The position numbers were made by a program, and so were the translations under genes. Shown piece after piece: positions 24,665-32,600 of a DNA stretch of 64,000 nucleotides. The notes below the pieces were generated by a model, which was not told where the DNA came from, searched no databases, and was given only the letters and a program-made list of their open reading frames with translations. Position 1 is the stretch's first letter; every line of letters starts with the position of its first letter. Origin of the DNA: Actinoplanes italicus (GTDB taxonomy: Bacteria; Actinomycetota; Actinomycetes; Mycobacteriales; Micromonosporaceae). The stretch is taken from assembly GCF_003001815.1 (NCBI RefSeq), contig NZ_PVMZ01000001.1:310001-374000 (forward strand), in the 5' to 3' direction.

Positions 24665-24997
24665 ATGACACGACAGCCGGAGCGGATAACCGCTCCTTTC
24701 CTCGATGTCGTGCAGGCGTTCCTCGACGCAGGAGATGACGAGCTGCACGGCTGGGCGATCATCAGCACCACCGGCCGGGCCGGACCGACCGTCTACAAGA
24801 TCCTGGAGCGCCTCACCGACATGGGCTGGGTCACCGCCCGGTGGGACGACCGCCCCGCCGAGCCCAACAAACCGCGACGCCGGTACTACCGGCTCACCGG
24901 CGAGGCGGTTCCCAGCGCCCGCGCCCTGATCGCCGAGCGGCGCACGCCGCAGACCCGCGCCACGCTGCGGCCGGCCTTCGGCGGAGGACTCGCGTGA
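24665..24997 (+). CDS. PadR-like winged-helix regulator
   Basis: 110 residues. FLDVVQAFLDAGDDELHGWAI, then TVYKILERLTDMGWVTARWDD and RRRYYRLTGEAV, the usual PadR order of helix, recognition helix and beta wing. The DELHGWAI is the expected PadR helix-1 pattern. The stop overlaps the GTG of the next gene (24994), giving a two-gene operon. It is divergent from parB, with direct repeats in the gap. Ligand unknown. Confidence 0.75.
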   Translation: MTRQPERITAPFLDVVQAFLDAGDDELHGWAIISTTGRAGPTVYKILERLTDMGWVTARWDDRPAEPNKPRRRYYRLTGEAVPSARALIAERRTPQTRATLRPAFGGGLA

Positions 24998-25542
24998 ACC
25001 AGATCTGGCTCATCGTCGTGATCCCCGTGGTCCTCAGCCTGCTCGTCAACGAGTTCTGCGACCTCTCCCCGTGGCTCGCGAAGAAGCTGATCCCCCGGGC
25101 TGCCAGGCTCTGGTCGCTCGGCGATCTGGATACGGCCGAAATCCTCGCTGAGGAATGGGCGGCCGTCATCGATGACGTGCCCGGCAAGCTGACCAAGCTG
25201 GGCCAGGCCGTCCGCTTCATGGGCGGCGCCACGTGGCGCTACCAACGCTGGCAACTCACGACCAAGTACACCCAGCTACTCGTGGGGCTTTCCAATTTCC
25301 TGAGTCGGGTCATCAGCTGGAACGAGAAAAAATCGGCGTTCTTCCTGAACGACCTTGCCGAGATGCGCGCACGCAGCAAGAACCAGGGAGCCGTCCCGGC
25401 GCCAGACACGGTGAAAGCCAAGGTGATTATTCCGCTGGCAGTACAGGTCAAGGGCCAGGGCAATGTCAGCGCCGAGGCTGCGCTCTTCCACGGCGATCCG
25501 GGTCAGATCCCGCCAATCGTCTCGTCGAACGGCGATTCCTGA
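24994..25542 (+). CDS. Membrane-anchored hypothetical protein coupled to the PadR-like gene
   Basis: 182 residues from GTG at 24994, GCGGAGG before it. One N-terminal hydrophobic helix (WLIVVIPVVLSLLVNEF) followed by a soluble region with LAKKLIPRAARLW and AEEWAAVIDDVPGKLTKLG, which looks like a small conserved actinobacterial membrane protein. It lies in one operon with the PadR-like gene. The end is five bases from the convergent TerL stop. Function unknown. Confidence 0.55.
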   Translation: MNQIWLIVVIPVVLSLLVNEFCDLSPWLAKKLIPRAARLWSLGDLDTAEILAEEWAAVIDDVPGKLTKLGQAVRFMGGATWRYQRWQLTTKYTQLLVGLSNFLSRVISWNEKKSAFFLNDLAEMRARSKNQGAVPAPDTVKAKVIIPLAVQVKGQGNVSAEAALFHGDPGQIPPIVSSNGDS

Positions 25543-25547
25543 GCCCG

Positions 25548-26951
25548 TCACCGCGGGCCCGCCCTTCCGACGGGGCGGGCCCGGGCCAGGGGCGACGCCA
25601 CGGTGGCCCGGCGAGATTCCTTCGACCGCAGGTAGGTGACGCCGTGCACCAGCGCGTCCAGGCGGTCCGGCGAGTCCCCGGACTCCGGAGTCCACGTGGT
25701 CAGCTGGTCCTCCATCTGCGGGAACGCGCCGACGTGGTGCACGCGGGGCGGCTCGACTTCGTACCGCGCGGCAACTGGTTCGGCGCGCACCCGCTTGCTG
25801 ACGCGGGCCTGCACCACATCCAGCGGCGGGTCACCGCCGGGTAGCAGGCCTTCCTTCTGCATCATGGCCCAGGCGTCGACGAGGATGTCCCGCATCCACG
25901 CCGACGAGCCTTCGTAGATCACGAGGTCCGCGTCGACGTCGAGGTAGCACTGCCAGATCCGCCGGGCCGCGGCCATACCGGCGATCCGCATCGACCGGTC
26001 CGCGAGCACGTAGTGGTCGCCGTCCTCGCCTCGACCGACCGCGACGATGCCGGTCTCGTCGCTCGTCTCCGACACGGTGTCCGCCGGGTCGACCGACACC
26101 ACGGTCCGGACCAGCTTCGGCACGTCGTCCTTGTCGACGCGGCCGGCTTCGATCCACGCGTTCTTCCACAGCGCGCCCTCGACGTCGTCGAGCATTTCGG
26201 CGTTCAGCTCTTGCCGGCCGAGCCGGGTGCCGGCGTACTGCTCCATCAGCTCTTCGAGTGCTTCGGCGGAGAGGTTCGCCGCGTTGTCCAGGGTCCGGCC
26301 GCGGGTGATCACGACGCGGGGTCGGGTCTTTCGTGCCGCCTGCTTCGCTGCGCGGGTGAGCAGCTTCTTCACGTGCGGCAGCGGCTTCGGGGTCGTCGAG
26401 ATGACCATGTGCGGGTCCTGTGCCTCGCGGAGGCAGAACCAGGTCATGTCGAACACGCCCTGCGCGGACTGGACCGGCCATGCCGCGTACTCGTCGAGCC
26501 AGGCACCGTCGAAGTCGTAGCCGCGCAGGGTGTCCGGGTCCTGTGCGCCGAACCCGCGGATGATCGCCCCGTTGGTCAGCTCCAGGTACGGCTCGCTCTT
26601 GTTGAACGTCCGCACGAGCCTCGGCGGGATCACGGCGAGCAGGCCGGCCCGGCGCGCGTTGAAGCAGACGTTGAACACTTCGCGGTGGGTCTTCGCGATC
26701 ACCGCGTAGTGGCCGCCGGGTCGACCCTCGGCCCACTTGCGTACCGTCTCGGCGCCCGTGCGGGTCTTCCCGAAGCCGCGGCCCGCGAGCAGCATCCAGA
26801 TGCGGTAGGCGCGGTGCGGTTCCAGCTGCTCGAGCCGGGCGTGCCGCGGCCAGTCGAAGCGCAGCTGTTCCATCGCGTCGGTCGCCGCCTGGAGGTAGGC
26901 GGCGAGCTCCGCATCCGTCATCAGCCGCGGGTCCGGGTACGCGAGCGTCAC
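25548..26951 (-). CDS. Phage terminase large subunit
   Basis: 467 residues. Walker A is LLAGRGFGKTRTGAE (about 55-68), Walker B-like GAWLDEYAAW, and the C-terminal nuclease part has VSVDPADTVSETSDETGIVAVG and DRLDALVHGVTYL. TerL cleaves concatemeric DNA and drives it into the prohead. Upstream on the same strand are the small membrane protein and the small subunit (27406-27999). The normal next gene, the portal, is not adjacent: it lies at 1-789, about 24 kb away. The last codons overlap a hairpin at 25554-25583. Confidence 0.88.
   Translation of the reverse strand: MTLAYPDPRLMTDAELAAYLQAATDAMEQLRFDWPRHARLEQLEPHRAYRIWMLLAGRGFGKTRTGAETVRKWAEGRPGGHYAVIAKTHREVFNVCFNARRAGLLAVIPPRLVRTFNKSEPYLELTNGAIIRGFGAQDPDTLRGYDFDGAWLDEYAAWPVQSAQGVFDMTWFCLREAQDPHMVISTTPKPLPHVKKLLTRAAKQAARKTRPRVVITRGRTLDNAANLSAEALEELMEQYAGTRLGRQELNAEMLDDVEGALWKNAWIEAGRVDKDDVPKLVRTVVSVDPADTVSETSDETGIVAVGRGEDGDHYVLADRSMRIAGMAAARRIWQCYLDVDADLVIYEGSSAWMRDILVDAWAMMQKEGLLPGGDPPLDVVQARVSKRVRAEPVAARYEVEPPRVHHVGAFPQMEDQLTTWTPESGDSPDRLDALVHGVTYLRSKESRRATVASPLARARPVGRAGPR
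25554..25583. terminator. Bidirectional GC hairpin between convergent genes
   Basis: Perfect 11-bp arms at 25554-25564 and 25573-25583 around an 8-base loop, lying inside the last codons of TerL and 12 bases after the stop of the plus-strand membrane protein. Expected to terminate both transcripts; no long T-run. Confidence 0.5.
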
Positions 26952-26954
26952 GGT

Positions 26955-27425
26955 TCAGAGCCCCAGCTGCATTGGGCCGGCGCCGTCCGGGGCAGGCCCG
27001 GCGGCCGTCTCCTTGACGTCTCCGACGGCGACCAGGACGAGACCGGCGAGGACCACCGCCAGGATCAGCGGCAGGCAGATCGAGGCCGGGCCGAGCATCC
27101 GCCACCCCTGCACGGCGACCACGCCGGTTACGGCCGCCCAGCTGCCGCACAACACCGACCACCAGAAGGCGTGCTTCCAGGTGCGGCGGCGCACGTCGTG
27201 CGGCTGCCACGCCTGCCGGCACGTCCAGCACCGGCACGGGTAGTCGCCGCCGCCGAGCGGTGTCGGCGGGTGGGACGCGACGGGGGCAGGCAGCGCCACC
27301 ATTTCCTCGAGGACCGGGCGTGCCGGCACGGCTGCGGTGGCAACGAATCGGCCGGGCGCGGCCGGGCGGCGGTGCCGGAACGTGGCCCGGCGGGTGCGGG
27401 GGCCTCTACGGACTCGGCGGCTCAT
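26955..27425 (-). CDS. Hypothetical phage membrane protein with Cys motif
   Basis: 156 residues from ATG at 27425. An Arg-rich start, a Cys motif YPCRCWTCRQAW near 62-73, then two hydrophobic helices (WWSVLCGSWAAVTGVVAV and ICLPLILAVVLAGLVLVAV). It lies between the small and large terminase genes and overlaps the small-subunit gene by 20 bases. No family recognised; such membrane proteins are common next to phage terminases and can be holin-like, but this is not shown. Confidence 0.6.
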   Translation of the reverse strand: MSRRVRRGPRTRRATFRHRRPAAPGRFVATAAVPARPVLEEMVALPAPVASHPPTPLGGGDYPCRCWTCRQAWQPHDVRRRTWKHAFWWSVLCGSWAAVTGVVAVQGWRMLGPASICLPLILAVVLAGLVLVAVGDVKETAAGPAPDGAGPMQLGL

Positions 27426-27999
27426 CGGGTTCCTCCTCGTCGTCGTCGCCGGACTCGCGGCCGTTGTGCACGCCGGCGCGCTGCTGCGCTTCGGCGACCA
27501 GCGCGCGGAAGAAGGCGGCGCGGGCGTCTTCGGGCATCTCGGCGACTTCGGCTTGGATGGGGCCGCCGTCGGGGCCGGTGTGCGCGGTCGTCGAGTCGGG
27601 CAGGCCCAAGGCGAGGCGTTCGACCCGGGTGGCGACTTCCAGCCACCGCGCGATGTCGCTGGGGGTGAGCTTCTGCGCGTCGAGGGACTGGAGGCGGGCG
27701 ACGATCTTCCCCTGCAGCGCCGCGGCGATCCGCGCGTGCCGTTCGGCCATGTCCTTGCGGCGTTCGCCGAGGAGTTCGCCGTACAGCCGGTCCTGTTCGG
27801 TGTCGAACGCGCGGGCACGGTGCACCCACCTCCACTGGCTGGCCAGCTTGTGGAGGTAATCCCGGGACTTGTGGACCTCGGTGGCGACCTTCGCGACGGT
27901 GCGGGTTCGGCCCATGTCGCGGTAGATCGCGAAGTACGAGTAGGCCCGATCAGACTCTTTCGGCTGCCTGTCCCAGGGAAGCAGTGCTGGTTCGTCCAC
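27406..27999 (-). CDS. Phage terminase small subunit (candidate)
   Basis: 197 residues from GTG at 27999, preceded by GGAGG. An HTH-like start: RAYSYFAIYRDMGRTRTVAKV and HKSRDYLHKLASQWRW; then a helical middle (DRLYGELLGERRKDMAERH) and an acidic C-terminus (GDDDEEEPDEPPSP). This HTH-plus-helices layout and its position before TerL fit a small subunit that recognises packaging DNA. An upstream start (28005) exists but has a poor site spacing. Confidence 0.65.
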   Translation of the reverse strand: MDEPALLPWDRQPKESDRAYSYFAIYRDMGRTRTVAKVATEVHKSRDYLHKLASQWRWVHRARAFDTEQDRLYGELLGERRKDMAERHARIAAALQGKIVARLQSLDAQKLTPSDIARWLEVATRVERLALGLPDSTTAHTGPDGGPIQAEVAEMPEDARAAFFRALVAEAQQRAGVHNGRESGDDDEEEPDEPPSP

Positions 28000-28217
28000 A
28001 ATCACCCCCTCCAGCGAACCAGAGTTGGACGAACGTAGCCCCAGCCGTAGAATGAGGAGCACGGTGGCTTCTGCGCCACCGGTTTCTCCTGTCGCATGTC
28101 GGCCACGCACGACGCGGTGACACAGAGGGACAAGGCGATCGTCACGCAGATTCCCACCACCGTGCTGCATCCAATCCGGTGGTCGCGTGGGATCCGCCGA
28201 GATTGTGGGCAAGCACC
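28000..28217. promoter_or_regulatory. Divergent promoter region between terminase genes and a plus-strand gene
   Basis: 218 bases separating the minus-strand terminase operon (start 27999) from the plus-strand gene at 28218. It should hold both promoters. No clear repeats were seen. Confidence 0.35.
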
Positions 28218-28763
28218 ATGAGCCGTGACTACATGGCCAAGAGAGTGGCGAAACGTAAGGGAATCAGCTATGCCAAGGCATTGCATCTCCTGCGTCCAGC
28301 CGGTGCCGATGAGTGGGAACCCTCGCAGGACGACCTCCTTAATGAGGCAATCCAGGCAGCATGCGAGGAGCTCACCGGCAGAAGGGCCGGTAGCCGTACC
28401 TTCGACTTCGGCGAGATCGGCAGGCCTGGCTTCTGGGCTGAAGACGTAACGATCGACGTGGCTGACCCCGATCTTGATTCGGTAACTACTGACGGTTCGG
28501 GTGGCTCGGACGGGTGGCTCTACGTCAACGTGCGATTCAGCTTCCTCGGTTATGTGCACAAGAGCGACGTGCACAACTACAGCGCCAAGGTCGTCGAGTT
28601 CGACTGGAACGATCGCTACTCCCAGGTGGCGTTCACTCCCGATCAGGCGTGGACCTTGCGCTGGAATTGCCACATCCTTCCTCTTCAGCCTTACGTGCAG
28701 CCGGAACTGACTTTCGACTGTGTGCTGGAGCCAGTGATCGAACCGTTCTCCTTCGGCGGTTGA
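28218..28763 (+). CDS. Hypothetical protein in the phage region
   Basis: 181 residues from ATG at 28218 (MSRDYMAKRVAKRKG); earlier and later starts are possible. Short N-terminal basic helix (YAKALHLLRP), then EAIQAACEELTGRRAG and a beta-rich part with DGWLYVNVRFSFLGYVHK, DWNDRYSQVAF and a Pro-rich end. It is alone on the plus strand among minus-strand phage genes. No family recognised; codon use is like its neighbours. A morphogenesis or lysogeny role is possible but not shown. Confidence 0.5.
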   Translation: MSRDYMAKRVAKRKGISYAKALHLLRPAGADEWEPSQDDLLNEAIQAACEELTGRRAGSRTFDFGEIGRPGFWAEDVTIDVADPDLDSVTTDGSGGSDGWLYVNVRFSFLGYVHKSDVHNYSAKVVEFDWNDRYSQVAFTPDQAWTLRWNCHILPLQPYVQPELTFDCVLEPVIEPFSFGG

Positions 28764-28811
28764 GCCAAGAGGTGCCCGCTGTTGCGTCGAGAGCGTGAAG
28801 GCAGGCACCTC

Positions 28812-29729
28812 TCACTCCGTCTGGCAGTGGGCGGCGAGCAGTTCCAGGGCACGCCACCGCTGGTCCGCTGGAACGTCGCCATCGCGGACGAGCTTGTCGA
28901 CGGCACGGGTGACAACGGCGGCCGCGTCGGCTGGCATGGTGCGAGTGCCGAGCATCGTTTCGATCGGGACGAGCCGGTGCGCGTTGCCGATCGGTTCGGT
29001 GGTCTCGGGGTCGTACCAGACGCCCTCGCGTAGCTCGTCCAGGTGCCGCTCGAACACGGCGAGGATCAGACCGAGGGCGGTGGCGACGTTGCCGACGTTC
29101 GCCGCGGCGTGCGCGGTGCCGAGCGCGTCGAGGGTCGGCTCGTAGTCGCGGTAGGCCGCCATCCACCGTGCGTCGGCCTGCACCAGCTTCTTCGCCTCGT
29201 CGAAAGAGGCGCGTGCTGCGTCCAGTTCGAGTGGCAGGAAGGTGAGCATCACCGTGGCGAAGTCGAGGTTCGCTTCGGACAGGCCTTCGAGGTCCACCTT
29301 GGCGAGCAGGTCGAGTTGCTTGTCGTCGAGGCCGGAGTAGGCCCGCCAGTCGACGTCGTCCAGTTCCTCGTACAGCGCCTTGAGCGTGGCCGGGTCGTCC
29401 TCGCCTTCGATGGCGTTGTGGGACAGCTGCAACGCCACCTGCCGGGCCCGGGTGAGTTCCTGATCGACGAAGATCGCCGGAACTTCCGGGAGGCCGGCTT
29501 CAATGGCGGCCATGGTGCGGTGGTTACCGGAGAGGACCACCCTGCGGTCTCTGGCGGTGTCGTCCCACACCAGTACCGCCGAGGTGAGCGCCCCGTCGCT
29601 GCGGACGTTCGCCACGAGCCGGTCGAAGGTCTCCTTGCGCATGAACCGGGCATTGACCTCCAGCAGGGTCAGAGTGCGCGGGTCGACCATCCCGTACCGC
29701 AGGTTGAGCGGCTCCTGGGCGTCGGTCAT
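28812..29729 (-). CDS. ParB N-domain (sulfiredoxin-like fold) protein
   Basis: 305 residues from ATG at 29729, AAAGGA upstream. A ParB/Srx-type start: PLNLRYGMVDPRTLTLLEVNAR, VRSDGALTSAVLVWDD, VVLSGNHRTMAAIEAGLPEVPAIFVDQ, with the GNHR substitution of the GxRR box. The rest is helical. Such proteins in phages may have nuclease or phosphotransfer roles, and some act with methyltransferases. It overlaps by four bases with the upstream 29726-31069 gene (stop TGA within its start). Confidence 0.68.
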   Translation of the reverse strand: MTDAQEPLNLRYGMVDPRTLTLLEVNARFMRKETFDRLVANVRSDGALTSAVLVWDDTARDRRVVLSGNHRTMAAIEAGLPEVPAIFVDQELTRARQVALQLSHNAIEGEDDPATLKALYEELDDVDWRAYSGLDDKQLDLLAKVDLEGLSEANLDFATVMLTFLPLELDAARASFDEAKKLVQADARWMAAYRDYEPTLDALGTAHAAANVGNVATALGLILAVFERHLDELREGVWYDPETTEPIGNAHRLVPIETMLGTRTMPADAAAVVTRAVDKLVRDGDVPADQRWRALELLAAHCQTE

Positions 29730-31069
29730 CGGGCGTCCTTTCCGTGGCGGCGCTTCCACTCGGCGAGCGCCTCGTTGAGGGTCCAGCCGCCGAGCGGGCC
29801 GCCGTATTGGAGCTGGAACCGGTGGATTTTGTCGGCCGCTGGCTCGGTGCGCTTCTGCAGGCGCACCCCGGGGATGCCGCGGCCGTACTTCGCCGAGTTC
29901 GGGTTGTTGGTGAACGCCGTGGTGGACCAGCCGGTGAGCCGCTTCGACAGCGACCGCTGGAGCAGTAGTTGCGCTTCTCGGGAGGCGGCGGCCATCACGA
30001 TCAGCTTCGCGAGGCGCCGGTACCGGCTCCAGGAAACCGGGAAGTCACTCATCAGGTAGGCGGTACTCGGGTCGAACTTCGGTGGCAGGTAGGCGAACGC
30101 GCCGACGAGCTTGCCGGCCACGCTGACCCCGCAGGCGAGCAGCGGCGAGCCGGGCAGGATCGTCTTCGACATGAACTGGGACCGGATCCCGGAGAACTGA
30201 CCGCCGGTGAGCACGTGGATCGCCATTGTGTCGCCGAGTTCGTCGGTGGGCCCGATCTTCGGCATGAAGATCGGGGCGACCTGCTGGACGGGGGCGACGA
30301 TCCGGCGGGCGCCCGAGCTGGCGTACACGTAGATCGGCAGGCCACGGTTGCTGGTCTGCACGACACCACGCAGCCACGGCCGCAGCTCGTCGCGGGCGAT
30401 GTGCAGCCCGAGGATCCAGTGTGGCCGGTCGAGCACCGCCCCGATGATCTGCTCCTTGCCGTCCTCGTCGAGCGTGTCGTATTCCGGCGCCGGCCAGTCG
30501 AAGAAGTCGTCGATGCTGGCGAACTGCTGCTCGTAGTCGCCGGCGTAGAACGGCGGGAACATCGCCACGGGCGCGTCGGCCGGGACGACGGTCTCCAGGT
30601 ACTCGCGGACGTCGCCGCAGTAGTAAGAGGCGAGCCGGGTCGTCAGGGCTTCGAGCTTGCCGACGGTCCTGGCGTGCATCGTCGGGAACTGGCCGATCGT
30701 CGCCCGCATCATCCGCTCGTAGTAGACGCCGGACCGGCCGACGTACTGGAGGAACCGGGTTCCGAGCATCAGGCTGGCCAGCAGGTCGGTGTCAGTGCGG
30801 AGGTACGGCTCCAGCCAGGCCAGGTGCTCGCCGCCGGCGTCGTTGAGCGTGTAAGGCAGTGGTTGACCGGCGAGCCACCAGCCGAGGGCGCTCGAGTACG
30901 ACTGGACGTCGTTGCCGTGGATCGGGCGCTGTTCGCCGGGACGGCTGTGCAGCACCCGCTCGATGGTGAAGTTGCCGGAGCAACCGACATACAGGTCCGT
31001 GGCGGGCCAGCCGTCGGCGTGCTCGTAGATGATCGACCGCAGGTCGCTGGGGATTGACCCGTGGAACAC
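29726..31069 (-). CDS. Phage protein, possibly an antirestriction adenine methyltransferase-like enzyme
   Basis: 447 residues from GTG at 31069 (VFHGSIPSDLRSII), with AGAGG upstream; the longer open frame runs through a tRNA and is rejected. It contains DLYVGCSGNFTIERVLHS, resembling a methyltransferase motif I, and NDVQSYSSALGWWLAG, as in phage proteins labelled putative antirestriction adenine methyltransferase (recalled, not searched). It also has PIYVYASSGARR and VSVAGKLVGAFAYLP. Coupled to the ParB-like gene, it could modify phage DNA against restriction. Assignment is tentative. Confidence 0.5.
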   Translation of the reverse strand: MFHGSIPSDLRSIIYEHADGWPATDLYVGCSGNFTIERVLHSRPGEQRPIHGNDVQSYSSALGWWLAGQPLPYTLNDAGGEHLAWLEPYLRTDTDLLASLMLGTRFLQYVGRSGVYYERMMRATIGQFPTMHARTVGKLEALTTRLASYYCGDVREYLETVVPADAPVAMFPPFYAGDYEQQFASIDDFFDWPAPEYDTLDEDGKEQIIGAVLDRPHWILGLHIARDELRPWLRGVVQTSNRGLPIYVYASSGARRIVAPVQQVAPIFMPKIGPTDELGDTMAIHVLTGGQFSGIRSQFMSKTILPGSPLLACGVSVAGKLVGAFAYLPPKFDPSTAYLMSDFPVSWSRYRRLAKLIVMAAASREAQLLLQRSLSKRLTGWSTTAFTNNPNSAKYGRGIPGVRLQKRTEPAADKIHRFQLQYGGPLGGWTLNEALAEWKRRHGKDAR

Positions 31070-31097
31070 CCGCACCACCTCTCGTGTGGCCGGGCTG

Positions 31098-31172
31098 TGG
31101 AGCGCCGGCCAGGGATCGAACCTGGGCCTCCGCCGTGGTACGGCGGTGTGCCACCAGCAGCACTTCCAGCGC
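31098..31172 (-). tRNA. tRNA-Gly, anticodon ACC (phage-encoded)
   Basis: A 75-nt cloverleaf on the minus strand, CCA encoded: acceptor GCGCTGG/CCGGCGC, D-stem GTGC/GCAC, anticodon stem CCGCC/GGCGG with loop GTACCAC, variable AGGC, T-arm CCAGG-TTCGATC-CCTGG. Position 34-36 reads ACC (codon GGU). Glycine identity bases G1:C72, C2:G71, U73, C35 and C36 are present. The usual U8-A14 pair is swapped to A8-U14. A34 in tRNA-Gly is unusual in bacteria. It lies 29 bases upstream of the 31069 start, inside a false long open frame. Confidence 0.8.
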
Positions 31173-31325
31173 GCAAACATGTATGTGAGCAGTGTCCATA
31201 GTAACCGCACAGGCGAACGACACAATAGCTGGCCAATGGCTTGTGTCGGGGCGTACCGCTGCGTGCCGCGCTGTATTAAAGTGAGGTCACAGTTACATTG
31301 CACGACATACATGACGGGGAGCGCC

Positions 31326-31526
31326 GTGGAGCAGAAGTACACGTACGCCGAGGCCGCCGCCAAACTGGGCATCGCCGACACGACGCTGCGGCACTGGGTC
31401 TCCAGGGGGCGCATCTCGCACCAGAAGCTCGGTCGGTTCGTGCGCTTCACCGACGACGACCTCGCCAGCGCCTACCAGTCCGTCCCGGCATTGGTCGGCA
31501 CACCGAACGGCCGACGGCGACGCTAG
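31326..31526 (+). CDS. Excisionase-like MerR/HTH protein
   Basis: 66 residues from GTG at 31326; ATG at 31311 would add five. It is a compact DNA-binding protein: YTYAEAAAKLGIADTTLRHW, then VSRGRISHQKLGRFVRFTDDDL, the classic excisionase/BldC-like fold. In a prophage with a tyrosine integrase it probably acts as a recombination directionality factor. It diverges from the 29726 operon, so the 150 bases between hold both promoters and the tRNA gene. The AT-rich stretch GTATTAAAGTGAGG lies upstream. Confidence 0.65.
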   Translation: MEQKYTYAEAAAKLGIADTTLRHWVSRGRISHQKLGRFVRFTDDDLASAYQSVPALVGTPNGRRRR

Positions 31527-31805
31527 TGGCTGGCTCGACGCACCACCGACGGCACGCCTATCAACGCCGGCCACAACTCAAGTAGCCGCCAAGCCCAGAG
31601 GGCTACAGACCTTGTCGCCTTTTGAACATCGCGCTTCAAGCCCTCCAGCGATGGGCTCCTTAAACAGGTAACTATCATGAGATTTACTGATCTTGACAGC
31701 GCAGTAGTCCACGGGCCAAAGTAGGGAGGCGCTTGCGTTGTCGAAAACTAAAGTCCATCATGCTTGAGGCGCGACCAGCGCTGAAGTTGGGACTTGGGGG
31801 TTAGG
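31527..31805. other. Intergenic region before the HTH-ImmA gene pair
   Basis: 280 AT-richer bases with no recognised gene. It probably holds the promoter of the 31806-33792 pair. A short hairpin-like stretch around 31670 was not clear enough to call. Confidence 0.35.
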
Positions 31806-32600
31806 TTGTCATCTTGGGTGGACGACTGCTTTGGACAGCTGGCAGATGGCTTGCGCAAGGGGGTTGCACTCGGCCTCTCCGTCTCCAACGAGGAGGCGGC
31901 GAACGAGTTCGCGGCTAGCAAGTTCAAGAAGCCGCCGGTCTACGGCACGGCTCGCTACTACTACGGGCTGGACGCGGTTGCTTACGCGCTGAGGACTTCT
32001 CTCGGCGCTTCCGTCGTGTCCTTCTACGGGCGGCCATACGCGATGGTCGACGGTCGGTTGATCTACCCGTGGTGCTTCGGGAACGCCGCTACGGTCCACC
32101 ACCATGATGTTCCGGTGAAAGTTGTGTCCCAGTTCAGGCAAGATCTCTTCGCGGCGCGAACCGCGAGCAGGGATCGCGCCCAAATGTGGATCGACTTCGC
32201 ATCTCAGGGTGAAGACGGGGGTCCCGCCATCAAGGGCCCTACTCCAGAAGAGCTGCTTTCCACCGACCCCAAAGCGGTGCTGGTTGCCTACGCCTCCAAT
32301 CCGCGTGCCGGCCTCCTGAAAGTGATTCTGGGCGACGTTGAGCTGTACCCGGACGGGCACATGCATTGGAATCATGAAGAGGAGATCATTCTTGAGAACG
32401 CCCTAGCGGGAGATCTTAGTCTCACTCGGAACGCAATAGCCGAGAGCCTCCAGAGCTTCGATTCTCGCCCTGAGCCGGACGTCGACCTCAACCTGCATGA
32501 GGAAGACGCCGATGCGGGGGAAAATATAAAGGAAACATACTATGAAGACCCCGAGCGACCGGACGACGAAGAAGGTAACGAATCTTCCAACGCTGTTTGA
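31806..32600 (+). CDS. Hypothetical protein overlapping the HTH-ImmA gene (candidate toxin or regulator)
   Basis: 264 residues from TTG at 31806, with GGGGG upstream; TTG at 31794 is possible. The protein has LADGLRKGVALGLS, YYYGLDAVAYALRTSLGASVVSF, a His-containing TVHHHDVPVK, and a very acidic tail (DLNLHEEDADAGENIKE). No known toxin motif. Its last 59 bases overlap the start of the HTH-ImmA gene, as in toxin-antitoxin and repressor-protease pairs. Locally lower GC than the surrounding genes. Confidence 0.5.
   Translation: MSSWVDDCFGQLADGLRKGVALGLSVSNEEAANEFAASKFKKPPVYGTARYYYGLDAVAYALRTSLGASVVSFYGRPYAMVDGRLIYPWCFGNAATVHHHDVPVKVVSQFRQDLFAARTASRDRAQMWIDFASQGEDGGPAIKGPTPEELLSTDPKAVLVAYASNPRAGLLKVILGDVELYPDGHMHWNHEEEIILENALAGDLSLTRNAIAESLQSFDSRPEPDVDLNLHEEDADAGENIKETYYEDPERPDDEEGNESSNAV

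Noticed and set aside
31070..31450. N-terminal extension of the 29726 gene by about 127 residues
   Set aside because: It runs straight through a tRNA gene and has Cys/Trp-rich non-protein-like composition; GTG at 31069 has a ribosome binding site.
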